Origin: Zygnema cylindricum
Lineage: Eukaryota; Streptophyta; Zygnematophyceae; Zygnematales; Zygnemataceae
DNA length: 55,779 nt
Direction of reading: 5' to 3'
Assembly (NCBI GenBank): GCA_037447655.1
Contig: JBBHKE010003369.1
Coordinates: 171,360 to 227,138, forward strand
Position 1 is the first letter of the stretch. Every line of letters starts with the position of its first letter. Below are positions 1-11,420 of the stretch, in pieces. A program made the position numbers and the translations under genes. The notes beneath the pieces are model-generated. The model was not told the origin of the DNA, ran no database searches, and was given only the letters and a program-made list of their open reading frames with translations.

Positions 1-120
1 GAGAGAGAGAGAGAACGAGAGAACGAGAGAACAGGAGAGAACGGGAGAACAATAGAACGAGAGAAAACGAGAAAAAACGAAGGAAAATGAGAGAAAACGA
101 GAGAAAAGAGAGATAAGCAA
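1..120. repeat. GA-rich low-complexity intron sequence
   Basis: Degenerate (GAGA)n tract with interspersed AACGAGAGA units. It lies downstream (minus strand) of the last visible kinesin exon and is intronic by position. It is cut by the window edge. Confidence 0.8.
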
Positions 121-137
121 AGATGTTACCGACTTAC

Positions 138-2245
138 CAAGCAAGCAATCATAGTTGAGCAACTGTCTCCTCCCAAAGAGTCTTGCAGGAGTCTAGTCAG
201 TTTACTTTCACGGAACGGAATGTGGTTATCTCCGTTATTTAGGGCACGGATCACCTTCTTCAAAGCCAGTATCGATTGGTTTATTTCGACACTTTCTGTC
301 ATTCGAGCTCCTTCGTTTCCCGTTCTGCGATTATCCTCATTTCCTGGAATAAAAAAATGCATAGTTTTTAATCTTAGTTTTTTAGAATCTTTCTCTCCTC
401 ACTCTCTCTCTATCCCTCTCCCTTCCTCTCCCTCTCCCCCCCTCTCCCTCTCCCTCTCCCTTTCCCTCCCTTCTGACTTTGATCCCCAAATCTCTCTCAG
501 AAATCTTCTTCAATTTCACTCTACAAAATCACTCTATTTCGAAAGAAGCTAAAAAACAAAAAGGAGGATGTTAACAAAAAGAAAAAGTTACGTTATCTTT
601 CATTGTTTTTATGTTAGTTAAAAACATTTTATTACAAGCATAAGTATTAAAAGCATTCTGATGGAACATAAAAAACATATGACAATAATTAAAACAAACG
701 ATATGATAAAAACAAAAATGAAAGATCTCAAAAAATAATAAATTTCTCAACTTACCTGCCAAGTCAATAAGGTGAAATTTCCCAAAAATAGTCAAATTAT
801 CACTGGTTTTTCGAGAAAACTCGAGTAAAAGAATCCCGTGACTTCGACTTGATCTCTTGTTTAAATTTGTCTCTTCTGTGTGACGTCTCCTACAACCTTG
901 TTGAAAAACAGTGTTGAAATGGTCCATATTTTCTACTGTCTCCTGCACACAAAAATCCAAAAAAGTTCCCCAAAGATGGATAAAAATTGGGTTAAAAATC
1001 GGTTTAAAAATCAGTATAAACATTCGGTTTAAATGGGTTTAAACATCGGTTTAAAAGTTGTATTAAAGTTGGTTTAAAAGTTGGTTACCCAAAATTTGTT
1101 TAGAAGAAAGATGTTAGTTTTATATTTTTGTGTTTCCTTTTTTTTTCTGAGTAAGCTTTGGTAACCTTTTGTATCTCAAGAAGCCCTGGAAAAGCTTAAG
1201 AAATCTAAAAAACATCTTTTTTCTTTTCCTAATTTTGTCTTTTCCTAATTTTGTCTTTTCCTGAGTAGGTTTTAGAATTATGACCTTTCTGAAAAAAGAT
1301 TTTCTGAAAAGCTACAAAATTCCAAAAAGATTTGAACAAAAAAAGTTAAAAAAACAGCAAAAGCATAAAAGCATTGAGATTATCAGATTAAGTATAGTAC
1401 TATACACTAAAAAACAAAAAATTAATAAAGAAATGGCATTTGAAATGTGACATAATTCTTCTCTCTATAGAGAAACTTCTGCTTATGGTAAAAAGGTTAA
1501 AAACTTTAAAAAAGTACAAAAAAAAAAAAACTTCGGAGATGTTTTTGTTTTTACCTGAGAAAGTTTTGGAATAGTAACTTTTTGTTGAGTGTCACTAAAG
1601 AGAGAGAGGTCTCCATGAGGCTCTTTACTGAGCAAATCAAAACACTTGTCTTGATAAATCTCGAGATACGACATTTTTATTTGTGCCCCATTCTCCAATT
1701 CGGAAACTTTTCTTAACAATGATTGGACAGCGAGGGTCATGATTCCCTCCTGAGAATCGAGTCCCTGCTTGGAAAAAGACAAAACCACTAGAAGCAAAAC
1801 CAGTTAGTTATCTGTTTCCATGCCCTTGTCAGTTTGGTTCTCCGTTTCCGTTTTCTTCTCTGTTTTCGATATTTCTAAGTCTTCGACTTCCTCTGTTTTT
1901 ACTGTTTTTAATGTTTTTAAGAGTGAGATCGACAAAAAGAATTTGTATGATAAAGAGCCAAAAGTAAAGAAGAGGCTCACCTGCATGGTATAAGTTTTTC
2001 CACTTCCTGCAAAAAAAAAAGAATAAAGAAGGAATGGGATTAATGAGGTTTAATCAACAAAGGAATATTGGAAGAAGTAAAAAAGCAAAAAAAGAAAGAG
2101 AAAAAAAATAGAGAAAAGATTTGCCCAAAAAAATTTCAACAAATACACTTTCCACAGAGCGAAACTTACTGAAAATGTCAAAGAAAGGAGGAAGAATCGG
2201 TCAAAAACAGTGAAGCTATCATTCATAGGAAACAGAGTGTTGAAT

Positions 2246-2325
<80 letters not shown>

Positions 2326-3339
2326 AAATTAGTATTCCTAAAAATATTAGTACCTGTGGCACCGTACGACATCACGGTAGCATTGAACCCTGCGTAAACC
2401 ACCGGCAGTAGTGGTTCAATTTCCTTAGTGAAAATGCTGGAGTTCAAGGCGTTTTCGTCGTAAAATTCGTCAAGTTCGTATTTCAACAATCGGTCTCTGT
2501 ACAGGAAAAAAGGGGAAAAAAGAAACAAAGAAACAAAGGAAAAAAATTCCGGACATCAGTAAAAAAACAAAATGGAAAAAAAAAGATCTGGAACATGGAG
2601 AAACAAAGGATAGGAAGGTAAGGGAAGAAAACAGAAAGAAAGACCACTTTTGATCCTTATCTTTCTGTAACTTCCTTCCTCCCCTGTTATAAGCCCTCAG
2701 CCGTGTTTCGCATCAATCAGAAGATAACAATAAAGAAAGGAAAGAAAATGGAAAAAAAAAAAAAAAAACAGAAAAAAAAAAAAAAAAAAAAAAAATATTT
2801 TGCTTCTCCTCCTCCCCTCTGTGTCTCTCTCTCCTTACCTTACCCTAACATCCTTTCTCCCCATATCCCTGCCTTCCTATTTTCATCAGCCGAGTCTTTC
2901 GGAAAAATAAAAATAAAGACCTGAAATTCTTTCTTGCTAACCACCTAAAAACCATTTTTCCCAAACACCTCAAAACCGTCTTCCAAAAAATTTCAAAACC
3001 GGTTTTTCCAAACACCTAAAAACCGTTTTATCCAAAAAGCCTACCTATCCTTTTTGCATACCTGTCGTTTACTGTGACCGTATTTGTCTCCGGTCCTTTC
3101 TCGGGAATAAGACAAGAAGAAAGGGATTTTGTTTCATCTTTTTTTTCTTGATCAAGAAGAGGTCTCACTCTTGCAACAACCCTAACTTTTTCTTTCCCAA
3201 GTGTTAAAACTCGGGAGGGAGGACCTAGAGTTGCAAACCTAAGAGGAGATGAAAGAAACTTCATAGGAGAAGAATCTACTGCAGCTTTTTTCACATATGG
3301 ACTCTTCGGAGGTAAATTCCTAAAAGGTAAATTTTCCAT
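138..3339 (-). CDS. Kinesin motor-domain protein, 5' part (KIN-10/KIF22-like), partial
   Basis: ATP-driven microtubule motor; only the N-terminal motor (350 codons) is in the window and the 3' end lies beyond base 1. Exons on the minus strand: 3339-3062, 2496-2354, 2006-1981, 1764-1555, 942-756, 343-138; all junctions are GT-AG and phases agree. Visible motifs: [10 protein letters not shown] near residue 52; P-loop [12 protein letters not shown] near 138-149, assembled across an exon junction with a 26-nt micro-exon; switch I NKRSSRSH (247-254); switch II DLAGNE (279-284, with N in place of the usual S); then a region ending [14 protein letters not shown]. The start is the ATG at 3339, opening a 50-aa basic leader before the motor. 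Assignment to KIN-10/KIF22 rests on the overall motor sequence and is tentative; kinesin itself is certain. The introns are low-complexity (A tracts, GA repeat) and intron 4 carries decayed copies of the exon 4 donor. Confidence 0.93.
1136..1300 (-). repeat. Decayed copies of the kinesin exon 4 splice-donor region
   Basis: Two blocks near 1143-1185 and 1258-1300 (plus-strand CTGAGTAAGCTTTGGTAA and CTGAGTAGGTTTTAGAAT) resemble the true end of exon 4 at 1555-1590 (CTGAGAAAGTTTTGGAAT). They lie in the intron just downstream of that exon in transcript order. They look like degenerate tandem copies of the donor-proximal exon end. Similarity is partial, so confidence is moderate. Confidence 0.45.
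2248..2321. repeat. (GA)n microsatellite in kinesin intron 2
   Basis: Almost perfect GA dinucleotide tract of about 74 bp. On the coding strand it reads as (CT)n and begins roughly 30 nt after the donor of exon 2. Confidence 0.95.
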
Positions 3340-5715
3340 GACTTGATAAAAGCTCGTCGAGATCGCGAGGAAGGAAGAAGTATATTTTTTGTTTTAAGAA
3401 AATGAAGAGAGGGGAGTTGATTAATTTTGCCAGTAGGAGGAGTAAGCAGGCAGGAAGGCAGGTGGATAAGAAAAAATTTAGAGAATGTTGCGCAAAGGTA
3501 AGTGAGTTAGGGTTTCATTTCTTCTCTGGATTCAGAAACGGAAACATTTGGCCCTTAGCCTTTTCAAAAAACAAATCTGCGTCCAACGGTCACCTTGGTA
3601 AGAGGGAGACGTGACATGATACAGATGGTGAAAAAGTCTGTAGCAGACAGCAGTTGCGCGACGTCCTGCCTCGTTGTCACCTTTTTAGTGGTTGGGATTT
3701 TAAATTTCCAGATTTTCTTGGTGCATGGCTTTAGGATTTCGTTATTGTTGGTTCTTAGTATATAGTACGGAAATTGCACCGTAGAATTATTTCCGTGCAG
3801 GAAATCTGGCCGTCGATCTGTAGCAGCGGTACCTTTGGAACATTCTGTAACAGAGAATGTTGTCTCGTTAAGGACTTAAAGCAATGTATAGTACGGTATT
3901 ACACTTTTAGAGCGTACTTCTGGTTTGTTTTTTAGCATAGCCTTTCCTTTTCGTTTTTTATTTCTTTTCCCTTCTTGGAAGCGTTAACGCTTAACTACCT
4001 TGGTTTGGAAATACGAGATTTACCATATTTGAAGTGGATATTTGAATTCACAACCTACTAATTTTCGGTACACTTTGATGACTGCAGTCACGTGCTGTGC
4101 ATTACCGTACAGTTTTTGGTGCGCTCTTCACCGCGTTGTTTTGTCCCCATCGGTCGGTGAAGCATTCTAATTTTCAAATTTCAAATTTGAATCACAGTAC
4201 ATAAGTATCGATTCCGTTCGCCTAGCTTGTATGAACGATATTTGGCGATAAAACAAACTGACTGTACAGATAGGAGATTCTGTATGACAATCGGGTACCC
4301 GAATCCGTACCCTATGCGTACCCGGACGGCTGCATCGGAACGGATTCGGGTGCCAACTATTGGGGGCCGGCCGGCTTCGGCCGGGTGATTCCAAAAAAAA
4401 AAAAAATAGGACACGTTCGGGGAAGCAAAAAACGAAAAAAAATGAAAGTTTCGTAGGCACGTACTGCTACTGTACTGTAGTGTCCATACTATCCAACATT
4501 ATTGTACTTTGTACCACTAATTTTGTACTTTTTCGGGTACGGGTAGTCGCAAGAAATCGAGTTTCGGTTAACTTCTTTTTTTCGTAAATATATGCATAAA
4601 TATTTTTGCATTTCTGTCAACAGGCTTATGTAACAGAAAAGATTACAATGCATAACATGACAGAGAATATTATATGACCTTGTGATCCGGTAAATAGTGA
4701 TGATGATGGTGATGACCATAGCTTTTTGCAAGTCCTCGTGACCAAGTCAAAGTCTCCAGAGAAGATGGAGAAGAATACAGGGCTGGCTGGCTGGCAGGTC
4801 CAAACTAAATAGAGATCAAGTATTAGCGGCTACCATGACTGGCTTGCAAAATACATGCATGCATGTCAACATCTTCAAGGGCTACATATAAGCGACAGTT
4901 TGTGTGAATCACAAGTGCTCGACTGACCAGAAGGCTTTCAAGAATTCCAAGATGTGATTACTTTTGGTAGTGACATGTACAAAAAGACAGAACCACATGG
5001 TCGATTCTAACAATATTTTGACCTAACCATTTGTATGACTAGCCGTGCTTGATTTATATATTGAGCAAGTAGCCCACATCATACAGTGGGTCCTCTAACA
5101 AAAGAATTGTAAATACCAGTTTTCCAGCAAACTATGTGAGGACAGTCATACAATTGACTTAGCTATATTACCAAAAAGAGTTAAATAACTATATAGATTC
5201 CACAGGCTGCCTATGTTTCCACTGCATCACAGCTAAAGCTTAGGTCACATCTCTTAAGACTTAACAAAACACATTGAAGAGACTTGCTAAGGAGCTTATC
5301 TGCTTCTACAATACTATGCGACTTCACATAAGGATAAAAACGTTCACTTGACAGGACCATTAAGATTGATACATTGATAAATTGAGTGATGGAAAAGCTT
5401 AAACATACAACAAAATACATACATGCGTACAAAAAAAAACAAAAAAAACAAACAAACAAACACAAGCAGGCACATTTCAAACATGAAAATAGACCAGATA
5501 AGTAACATGGCGGAAAAGGACAAGACAAAAAAACACTACCATATCAAACATCGACAGCAACATGGCAGTGATCAGATCTCACATAAATTCAACTAACAAA
5601 CTTCAAAAGGAAAATGAACGACACAGTTGATAAAATATTCAAAAATGTTGGTTTCTTATCCATAATCATACAAATCAGCTCTAATAGCTACAAAAAGGTT
5701 AAACAAAAAAGTCAG
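3340..5715. other. Intergenic region, kinesin 5' flank / CNOT4-like 3' flank
   Basis: No credible gene seen. It should hold the kinesin promoter (right of 3339) and the 3' UTR of the CNOT4-like gene (left of 5716). Segment 4260-4560 is rich in GTAC/CCGTAC palindromic words, also seen at 12710-13060, 35200-35500 and 53700-55400. A GTGATGATGATGGTGATGA microsatellite lies near 4697. Short open frames here have no recognisable similarity. Confidence 0.6.
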
Positions 5716-8700
5716 TCAGTCGACTATACTGGCTGCATTTTTGCATAGTTCTATGTGCTCGTCTAGTTCTTCCTGAGAAACAGTTTTAAAAACTTGACAA
5801 ATCTCGCAAACAAAAACACGATTACTGTTCACACTGCCTAATATTCTTTGGGGCTTCCTCTCATAACTATGACTACTATTTGACTCCAACGACTGACGCC
5901 ATAACAACGTTTTGTCAGTCGACTCCAAAAGGACGTCTAATTCCGGGCCTCGCAAGAACCCGAGTGAGGAATGTTGTTGGAAACCATTTAGACCTGTACT
6001 AGTTCTGTCCATCACACCATGAGAATACCCTAATTGTTGTGTACCATTTGCAAAATTTGTCTGGGAGCTCCCCTCAGTAGGATTAACAACATGAGAGGAA
6101 TTGAACAAGCTCGAGGGAGGACCTAACGGGGGTCGATAAGGGGCGGGAGCTCTGCCCAATGGACGGAACGGTCTTCCGGGCAACAACGGTTGACTGTTGG
6201 TTTCAACGTGGAACCTGTTTGGCAACTGATTCTCCTCGTTCCACTGCTTACTCCTATTAGAGCCATCATTACCAGCGAGGCTTGTCGTCAGATCCGGTGG
6301 CCTATAGCTCGCATTTCTATTTCCCCCATAGTGCACTCCTTGATGATTCCCACTTGTCGAACTCAATTTCATGTTTGGTTTGACCAAGGCATCGGAAACT
6401 TTGACCGAGAATTGTGGAGAGGTTCCCATAGGAGGGTTTTTCAAATTTCTACCGTCCTCCTGTAAAATCCCGGGCAACGTTTCTGATGATGAATCGCTCA
6501 GTGCTGTCCCAGGAGGTCCCCAAATACTCTTTCCCGTACCAATGTTAAAACTAGTTCCCAACGGTACACCGAGGTTGGGTCCAAGACTTTGCCCTGTACT
6601 GATCCCAGATGAACCTAACCCAGAAGCTTGTCGAGAAGGAGTTGCTGTGGATAAAGATACGGGTACAGGGGTTCGCATAAGAGGAGGAGGAGGCGGAGGG
6701 GACAAGTTATGGAGAGGTAAAGACCCTGGCAAAGCCGAAGGTAAAGAGGGAGAAGAAGAAACTGAAGTGCTGCGAGACTGTGAGTTAGGAATAAAGACTC
6801 CTGCTGATGCGGACAATGTGGTTGCCCGAGGTATAGAAGAAGGCAAAACTGGATGAGGGGGAGAAACTGGTCGGCTACCTGGTCTACTTCCAGAATTGCT
6901 ACCAGGAGTGAGTGGAGGTGACCGTTGAGGTGACATTTGGCGAATACTCATGGGGGCTGATGTGTTAGTTTGACTTAAACCACCTATTAAATGTCCGGAA
7001 CTTGGTAGATGAGTAAAACCCATTGGACCAGCTGATGTTGAACCTGAAGCCGGATTCTGAAAACCGTTTCCATTATGAACAGCCGGAAACAGACCAAGAC
7101 CTGTTGAAGTACCCAGTGATGAGGTTCGACTGAGAGAAGGAGTACCGGCACGGGATGTAGTACTACTGCCTGGAGTAGACGGTCGCGACCCAGGAGTGGG
7201 AGGACGACCGGCATTTGGAGCTTGCCACGGGCGTTCCGGAAGCTTCTCTCCAGACATTTCAGCTCCGGAATCCACCTGCCGGACTCCAGCTGCTTGTCCC
7301 CGATCAAGCCTGTAACAACCAATGACATGTTCATTATAATTTACATAAAAAATGTATGGGCTACAGCTTCTGTTTATGTAGAGCTAGTAATCAATTCATA
7401 TTGTTCCACACAACAAATTAACTCATATTAAAAGCAGTAACTCTGTTATTTAGAAAACTCTAAAAGCCACAAAAATTTACCCATCAAAAACGTCGCAATT
7501 GTCTCAAAAACTAACCAAGTAAAAAGCTCACATGCCATTCAAGCCTGCCAACAGTGTTAAATCTAGGATGCCTCAAAGGAAACAACATAGTCACAGCAGC
7601 TTTTCACTTCAACCAAATGATTTCTCTTAAAGGGTGAGCAATAAAAACATCAATTACACTCACAGCTCGGGCCAGTTCTGCCGCTGCCTGCTGGGCAATC
7701 CACCTCCGTCAGCTGCAACTCCACTTGGCAAAGAGGCACCTTGTAATTGCCCCCATGTGGAATCCCTTTGGCTTGGCAACGGACAGTTAGCCGTCTCCAT
7801 GGTCACACCATTCAATCTTTTTCCTAACAACTCCCTTTGTCTTACTTGAGCCTGCGCAGCACGAGCTGCTGCTACCACTGCACTTGCTTTCTGCATCTCC
7901 TCTGCTGACCAGCCCATTGAAAACTTGATTTGCTGAAGTTGTTGCTGTAACTTAGACAAAGTAATTGCACCAACATTGAACTGTGACAAAGAAAAGGTCA
8001 CTTTCCCGCTTCCCAACAAACCAGGAGTTTCCGCAAACACCTTACTTTCGTCTGAAAGAGTTTCGGGAGTTCCAAAGCTTTTAAAGTTTTTTTCCTGTAA
8101 TTCAGTGCCGTTAGGCACACGAGAACTATTAGAGCCCACAGTAGTGTTCCCAATTGCCGGAGAGAGAGCCGATTCTGATACTGTAACTGCCGTATTAGTG
8201 CTCGATTGACCGATAACACCTGGACTTGAAGAGGGTCGGGAAATGGTTCGTACATTTCCCCAAGGGTTACTCTGTCCATTACCACTACCTGCCATGCTTT
8301 TCGGCAAGCCACTTCCAATGGTCCCCACTGTTGCACTGAAACCACTGGGCGAAGTACTTGACAATGGTATACCGCCCAAATGAACAGGCAGTTTGCTCTC
8401 CAGCGGCACAGAATCGTCATTGCCAATACCCAGTCGAGAGCCCATTCGTGTAGATGATTCTGCTCCATTCTGCAGTTCACCAATCCCTTCCGACACTGAT
8501 CCTGCGGATGTCGATTGCGACCGCAAATTCTCAGAACCACCAGATGCAATAGTCGCACAGGATGGTGGAGCCAATGGACGAAGCGTCTTTTCAAGCCCGA
8601 GGCTGTTTCCCAAGGCTTTATTTGATCCCAGTAAATCCTTAGCACTTGAACTACTCGGAAGCACTTCCAATGTCGATGAAGCTGCTGTAGAGTTCCATAC

Positions 8701-11058
8701 TGATGTAGTCCAAGCAGGCTTGCTTGTATTTGCAATATTGTTTTTGGAACCAGCCAACACAGGAAGGCCGCTGTTAACAGATGGAACAGGAACTGCCCAT
8801 GGGGCCCTAACAACAGGAGACGTTGGATTACTTGCGGGATTACTGTTTGTATTAATGCTGGCAACCTTTGACCATGCAGGCTGTCGAAGTCCTGCGGCCT
8901 GCCCAGAAGGAAACAAGGGACCAGCAAGAACAGGGGGACCAGAGGGACTAGAGAGAACAGGGGGACCAGGGGGAGCAAGGAGAACAGGGGGACCAGAAGA
9001 TGCTCCCACGGGAGTTGGGACAGACGGCATGCGGCCTGTAGAAAGTGTCGATGCATTCCACAGAACAGGCACTGAAGGTGAGACAAGTGCAGTGGAAGAG
9101 CCACTTGCCGTTGAGGAAATTCCTGATGGTAAAGTAGAGGTTGCCGAAGAGGACGATACTGTCGTAGAAGAAGTGGTTGCAGTCGTTGTGAAAGGAGATG
9201 TAAAGGAACTAATAGCCTCACTTGCAAGGATAGTAAGTGGATTTGAACTAGAAGAAACTTGCAGATGTTGACTACCTGCGCGAAGATTAGGTGGACTGAG
9301 CTTGTCGGGTGCGATCTCAGGTCGGGACTTGGATCCCTGGGGGGGTGGAGATTCTGTCTGTGGTGTTCCATATGGAGTTCTACAACTGGGGCACAAACTG
9401 TTGAGCTCCAACTTAATCCGCTCGTAACAAAACAAACAGACACGATATCTGCCAAGTCAAAAATAGACACACAAAATGTCAAAATAAAGCGTCTTGTCTT
9501 TTCAACATCAACAAAAAAGCATGCTCAGTCGCATTAATGTGGAAGGACTCAAAACTGGCTACATGTGAGTGACTTCAACACTTGCTACGTGTACGTTTTA
9601 TTTCGAAAATAAACAAAATGAACCAGCAGTTTTATGTATGAAATGGTATCAGGTCCAGTTGCAATATTAATTCTCGGGTTCGTTTGCAGAAAAAGCCATT
9701 GAGCTGAATTGCTAATGACAATGGTTTTCTGAATTGTCAAGGTATCTTGTAAACTCTCAGTAACAATGCTTGTCCACAATACAAGTGCATGCCAACAATG
9801 CACATTGGAATAATTTTGCACGTGACAGAGAAAGCTGAAGATATTAGAAACACCATCTACCCTCAAAGATAATTTGTCCGTCACCAGCTACAGGAAGATA
9901 GCCTGCACTATCTAAAGTTTTGCCACAGGTTCTTTATAAAGCCATCTTCCTCCACCGCAAAGCATTGCCTTAGGAGCTTAAAATGATTCCTTCATGTGAA
10001 CAAAACTCCTACTTACCTACAAAACTTTAATGCAAAGACATGTAGAAAGTAAACAAACTACTGACTGAATCTAACTTGACCAACTGGACACGTATAGAGC
10101 ACTTTTAGAACCCCCCAGTCTGAGAAACTGGTAAAAAGAAATCGTTAGCATGTAGATAAATGGAAAGAAGGTAAAATGTTTCAAGAAATCTAATCCCCAA
10201 TTCCTTCTTTATCACAGAAGATGAACTAAGAACTGCTCTAAACAATAGTCCAGGGTCCATCCAACTACAGTCTCGAAGTGATGATAGATCTCACCCTCAA
10301 GAACCGATTATTTTTTAATAATTGCAAGAATTTGTCAGATCCTCGCATGATTACAAATTCACAGGACAGACTAGAGAGAACTATAAAACGTAGCCAACTG
10401 AATAACAATAGATAAGAATGAGGCCATCACCGTTGTGAAGTAACAGTATAATCTATTCCACTACCGCAACAGCACACAGATTCCATCCAGGCATTGAGTG
10501 AACGCAATCCTTCTTTTGGCAGTGCAAAAGGAAACATAAATATTGCTGCAAAAGTCTTAGAGCCCTGTCCATGACCATGACAATGTACCTTAATAACTCG
10601 ACATTACGTGCTGCATGCAATATTCTATAACTTGGAATAACATGCATTTGCGTCAAGAAGTTCGCAACTGAAAGAACTTGGTCTATCCAGACGCTCTTAG
10701 AGCTGAAATTTAAGCTGAAATGCATCAAGACTCTAGCTTGATTTAGCTGATCCACAAGTTACTAGAAAATGAGAGTGAAATTTGTGATTATCTTATAATT
10801 CCTTTGCTTTCAGCTGGTCTCTGGGACATCGAGCATACCCGCAGGGACAAGGCCGGAAACGTTGTTCAGTCTCATCCAACAGCTCAATACAAAGAGGACA
10901 TACAGCTTCTTCCTCGTCAAGGTCTCCTTCAACACCATTTCCAATGTCTTGAGAATCAATCCAATCACTTGACTCCGGGCGCTGACCTGTCCTGCTGCTG
11001 ACAGTGGCTGCAGTGTATGGCCCTCCACGACGGCCACGCATTGTACGCCTAACAAAGA
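5716..11058 (-). CDS. CNOT4-type RING finger protein with C-terminal CCHC zinc finger
   Basis: Likely E3 ubiquitin ligase of the CNOT4 type (CCR4-NOT complex subunit 4 family). Coding exons on the minus strand: 11041-10839 (the exon reaches its acceptor at 11058), 9448-7664, 7309-5716; 3582 nt, in phase, about 1193 aa. The C4C4 RING is split by intron 1: C48-x2-C51, C65-x-C67, C72-x2-C75, C87-x2-C90, with PCPCGY and SLCPSCRTPYG as in CNOT4. The middle is a long Ser/Pro/Thr/Gly-rich disordered region, with a Gln/Ala-rich helical stretch near the end of exon 2. The C-terminus has C1164-x2-C1167-x13-H1181-x3-C1185 (CEIC...LDEHIELC), resembling UBZ/TAX1BP1-type fingers. Unlike canonical CNOT4 I see no RRM after the RING. 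The ATG at 11041 is the first in this exon; an upstream coding exon cannot be excluded because the frame stays open into the repeats above it. Confidence 0.85.
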
Positions 11059-11420
11059 CTGCAAGAAACAAACTTAGACGAAACACAACCATCGGGCGTT
11101 GTTCACCTAATAAAGACTGCAAAATACAAAACCTTATCGAAACACAATCACCACACATTGTATGTCTAACAAATACTGCAAAGACAAACCTTACTGGAAC
11201 AAAATCAGTACCCGTTGTACGTCTAGCAGAGACTGCTAGCCTTACCAAAACATAATCACCACGATTGTATGCATAACAAAGACTGCAAAAAAAAAAAACT
11301 AACAGAAACACTTTTACAACGTATTGTACCCCTAACAAAGTCTGCAAAAAACAAACCTTACCCAAACACAATCACCAAAAATCGTATGCCTAACAAAGAC
11401 TGCGAAAAACAAAACCTTAT
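11045..11420 (-). repeat. 58-bp tandem repeat, seven copies of a splice-acceptor/exon-start unit
   Basis: Plus-strand word TAACAAAGACTGCAA and variants recur at about 11049, 11107, 11164, 11222, 11272, 11331 and 11389 (spacing 51-59 bp). Read on the minus strand each unit has the form TTTTTTGCAG then TCTTTGTTAGGC. That is the 3' splice site and first bases of the RING exon of the CNOT4-like gene. The copy nearest the gene (11058/11059) is the functional candidate. Confidence 0.85.

Noticed and set aside
7998-9482. Alternative long frames over CNOT4-like exon 2, including a 292-codon antisense frame (8393-9271)
   Set aside because: They overlap the well-supported exon in other frames. Composition (Leu/His or Asp/Gly/Thr repeats) mirrors the Ser/Pro-rich coding strand.
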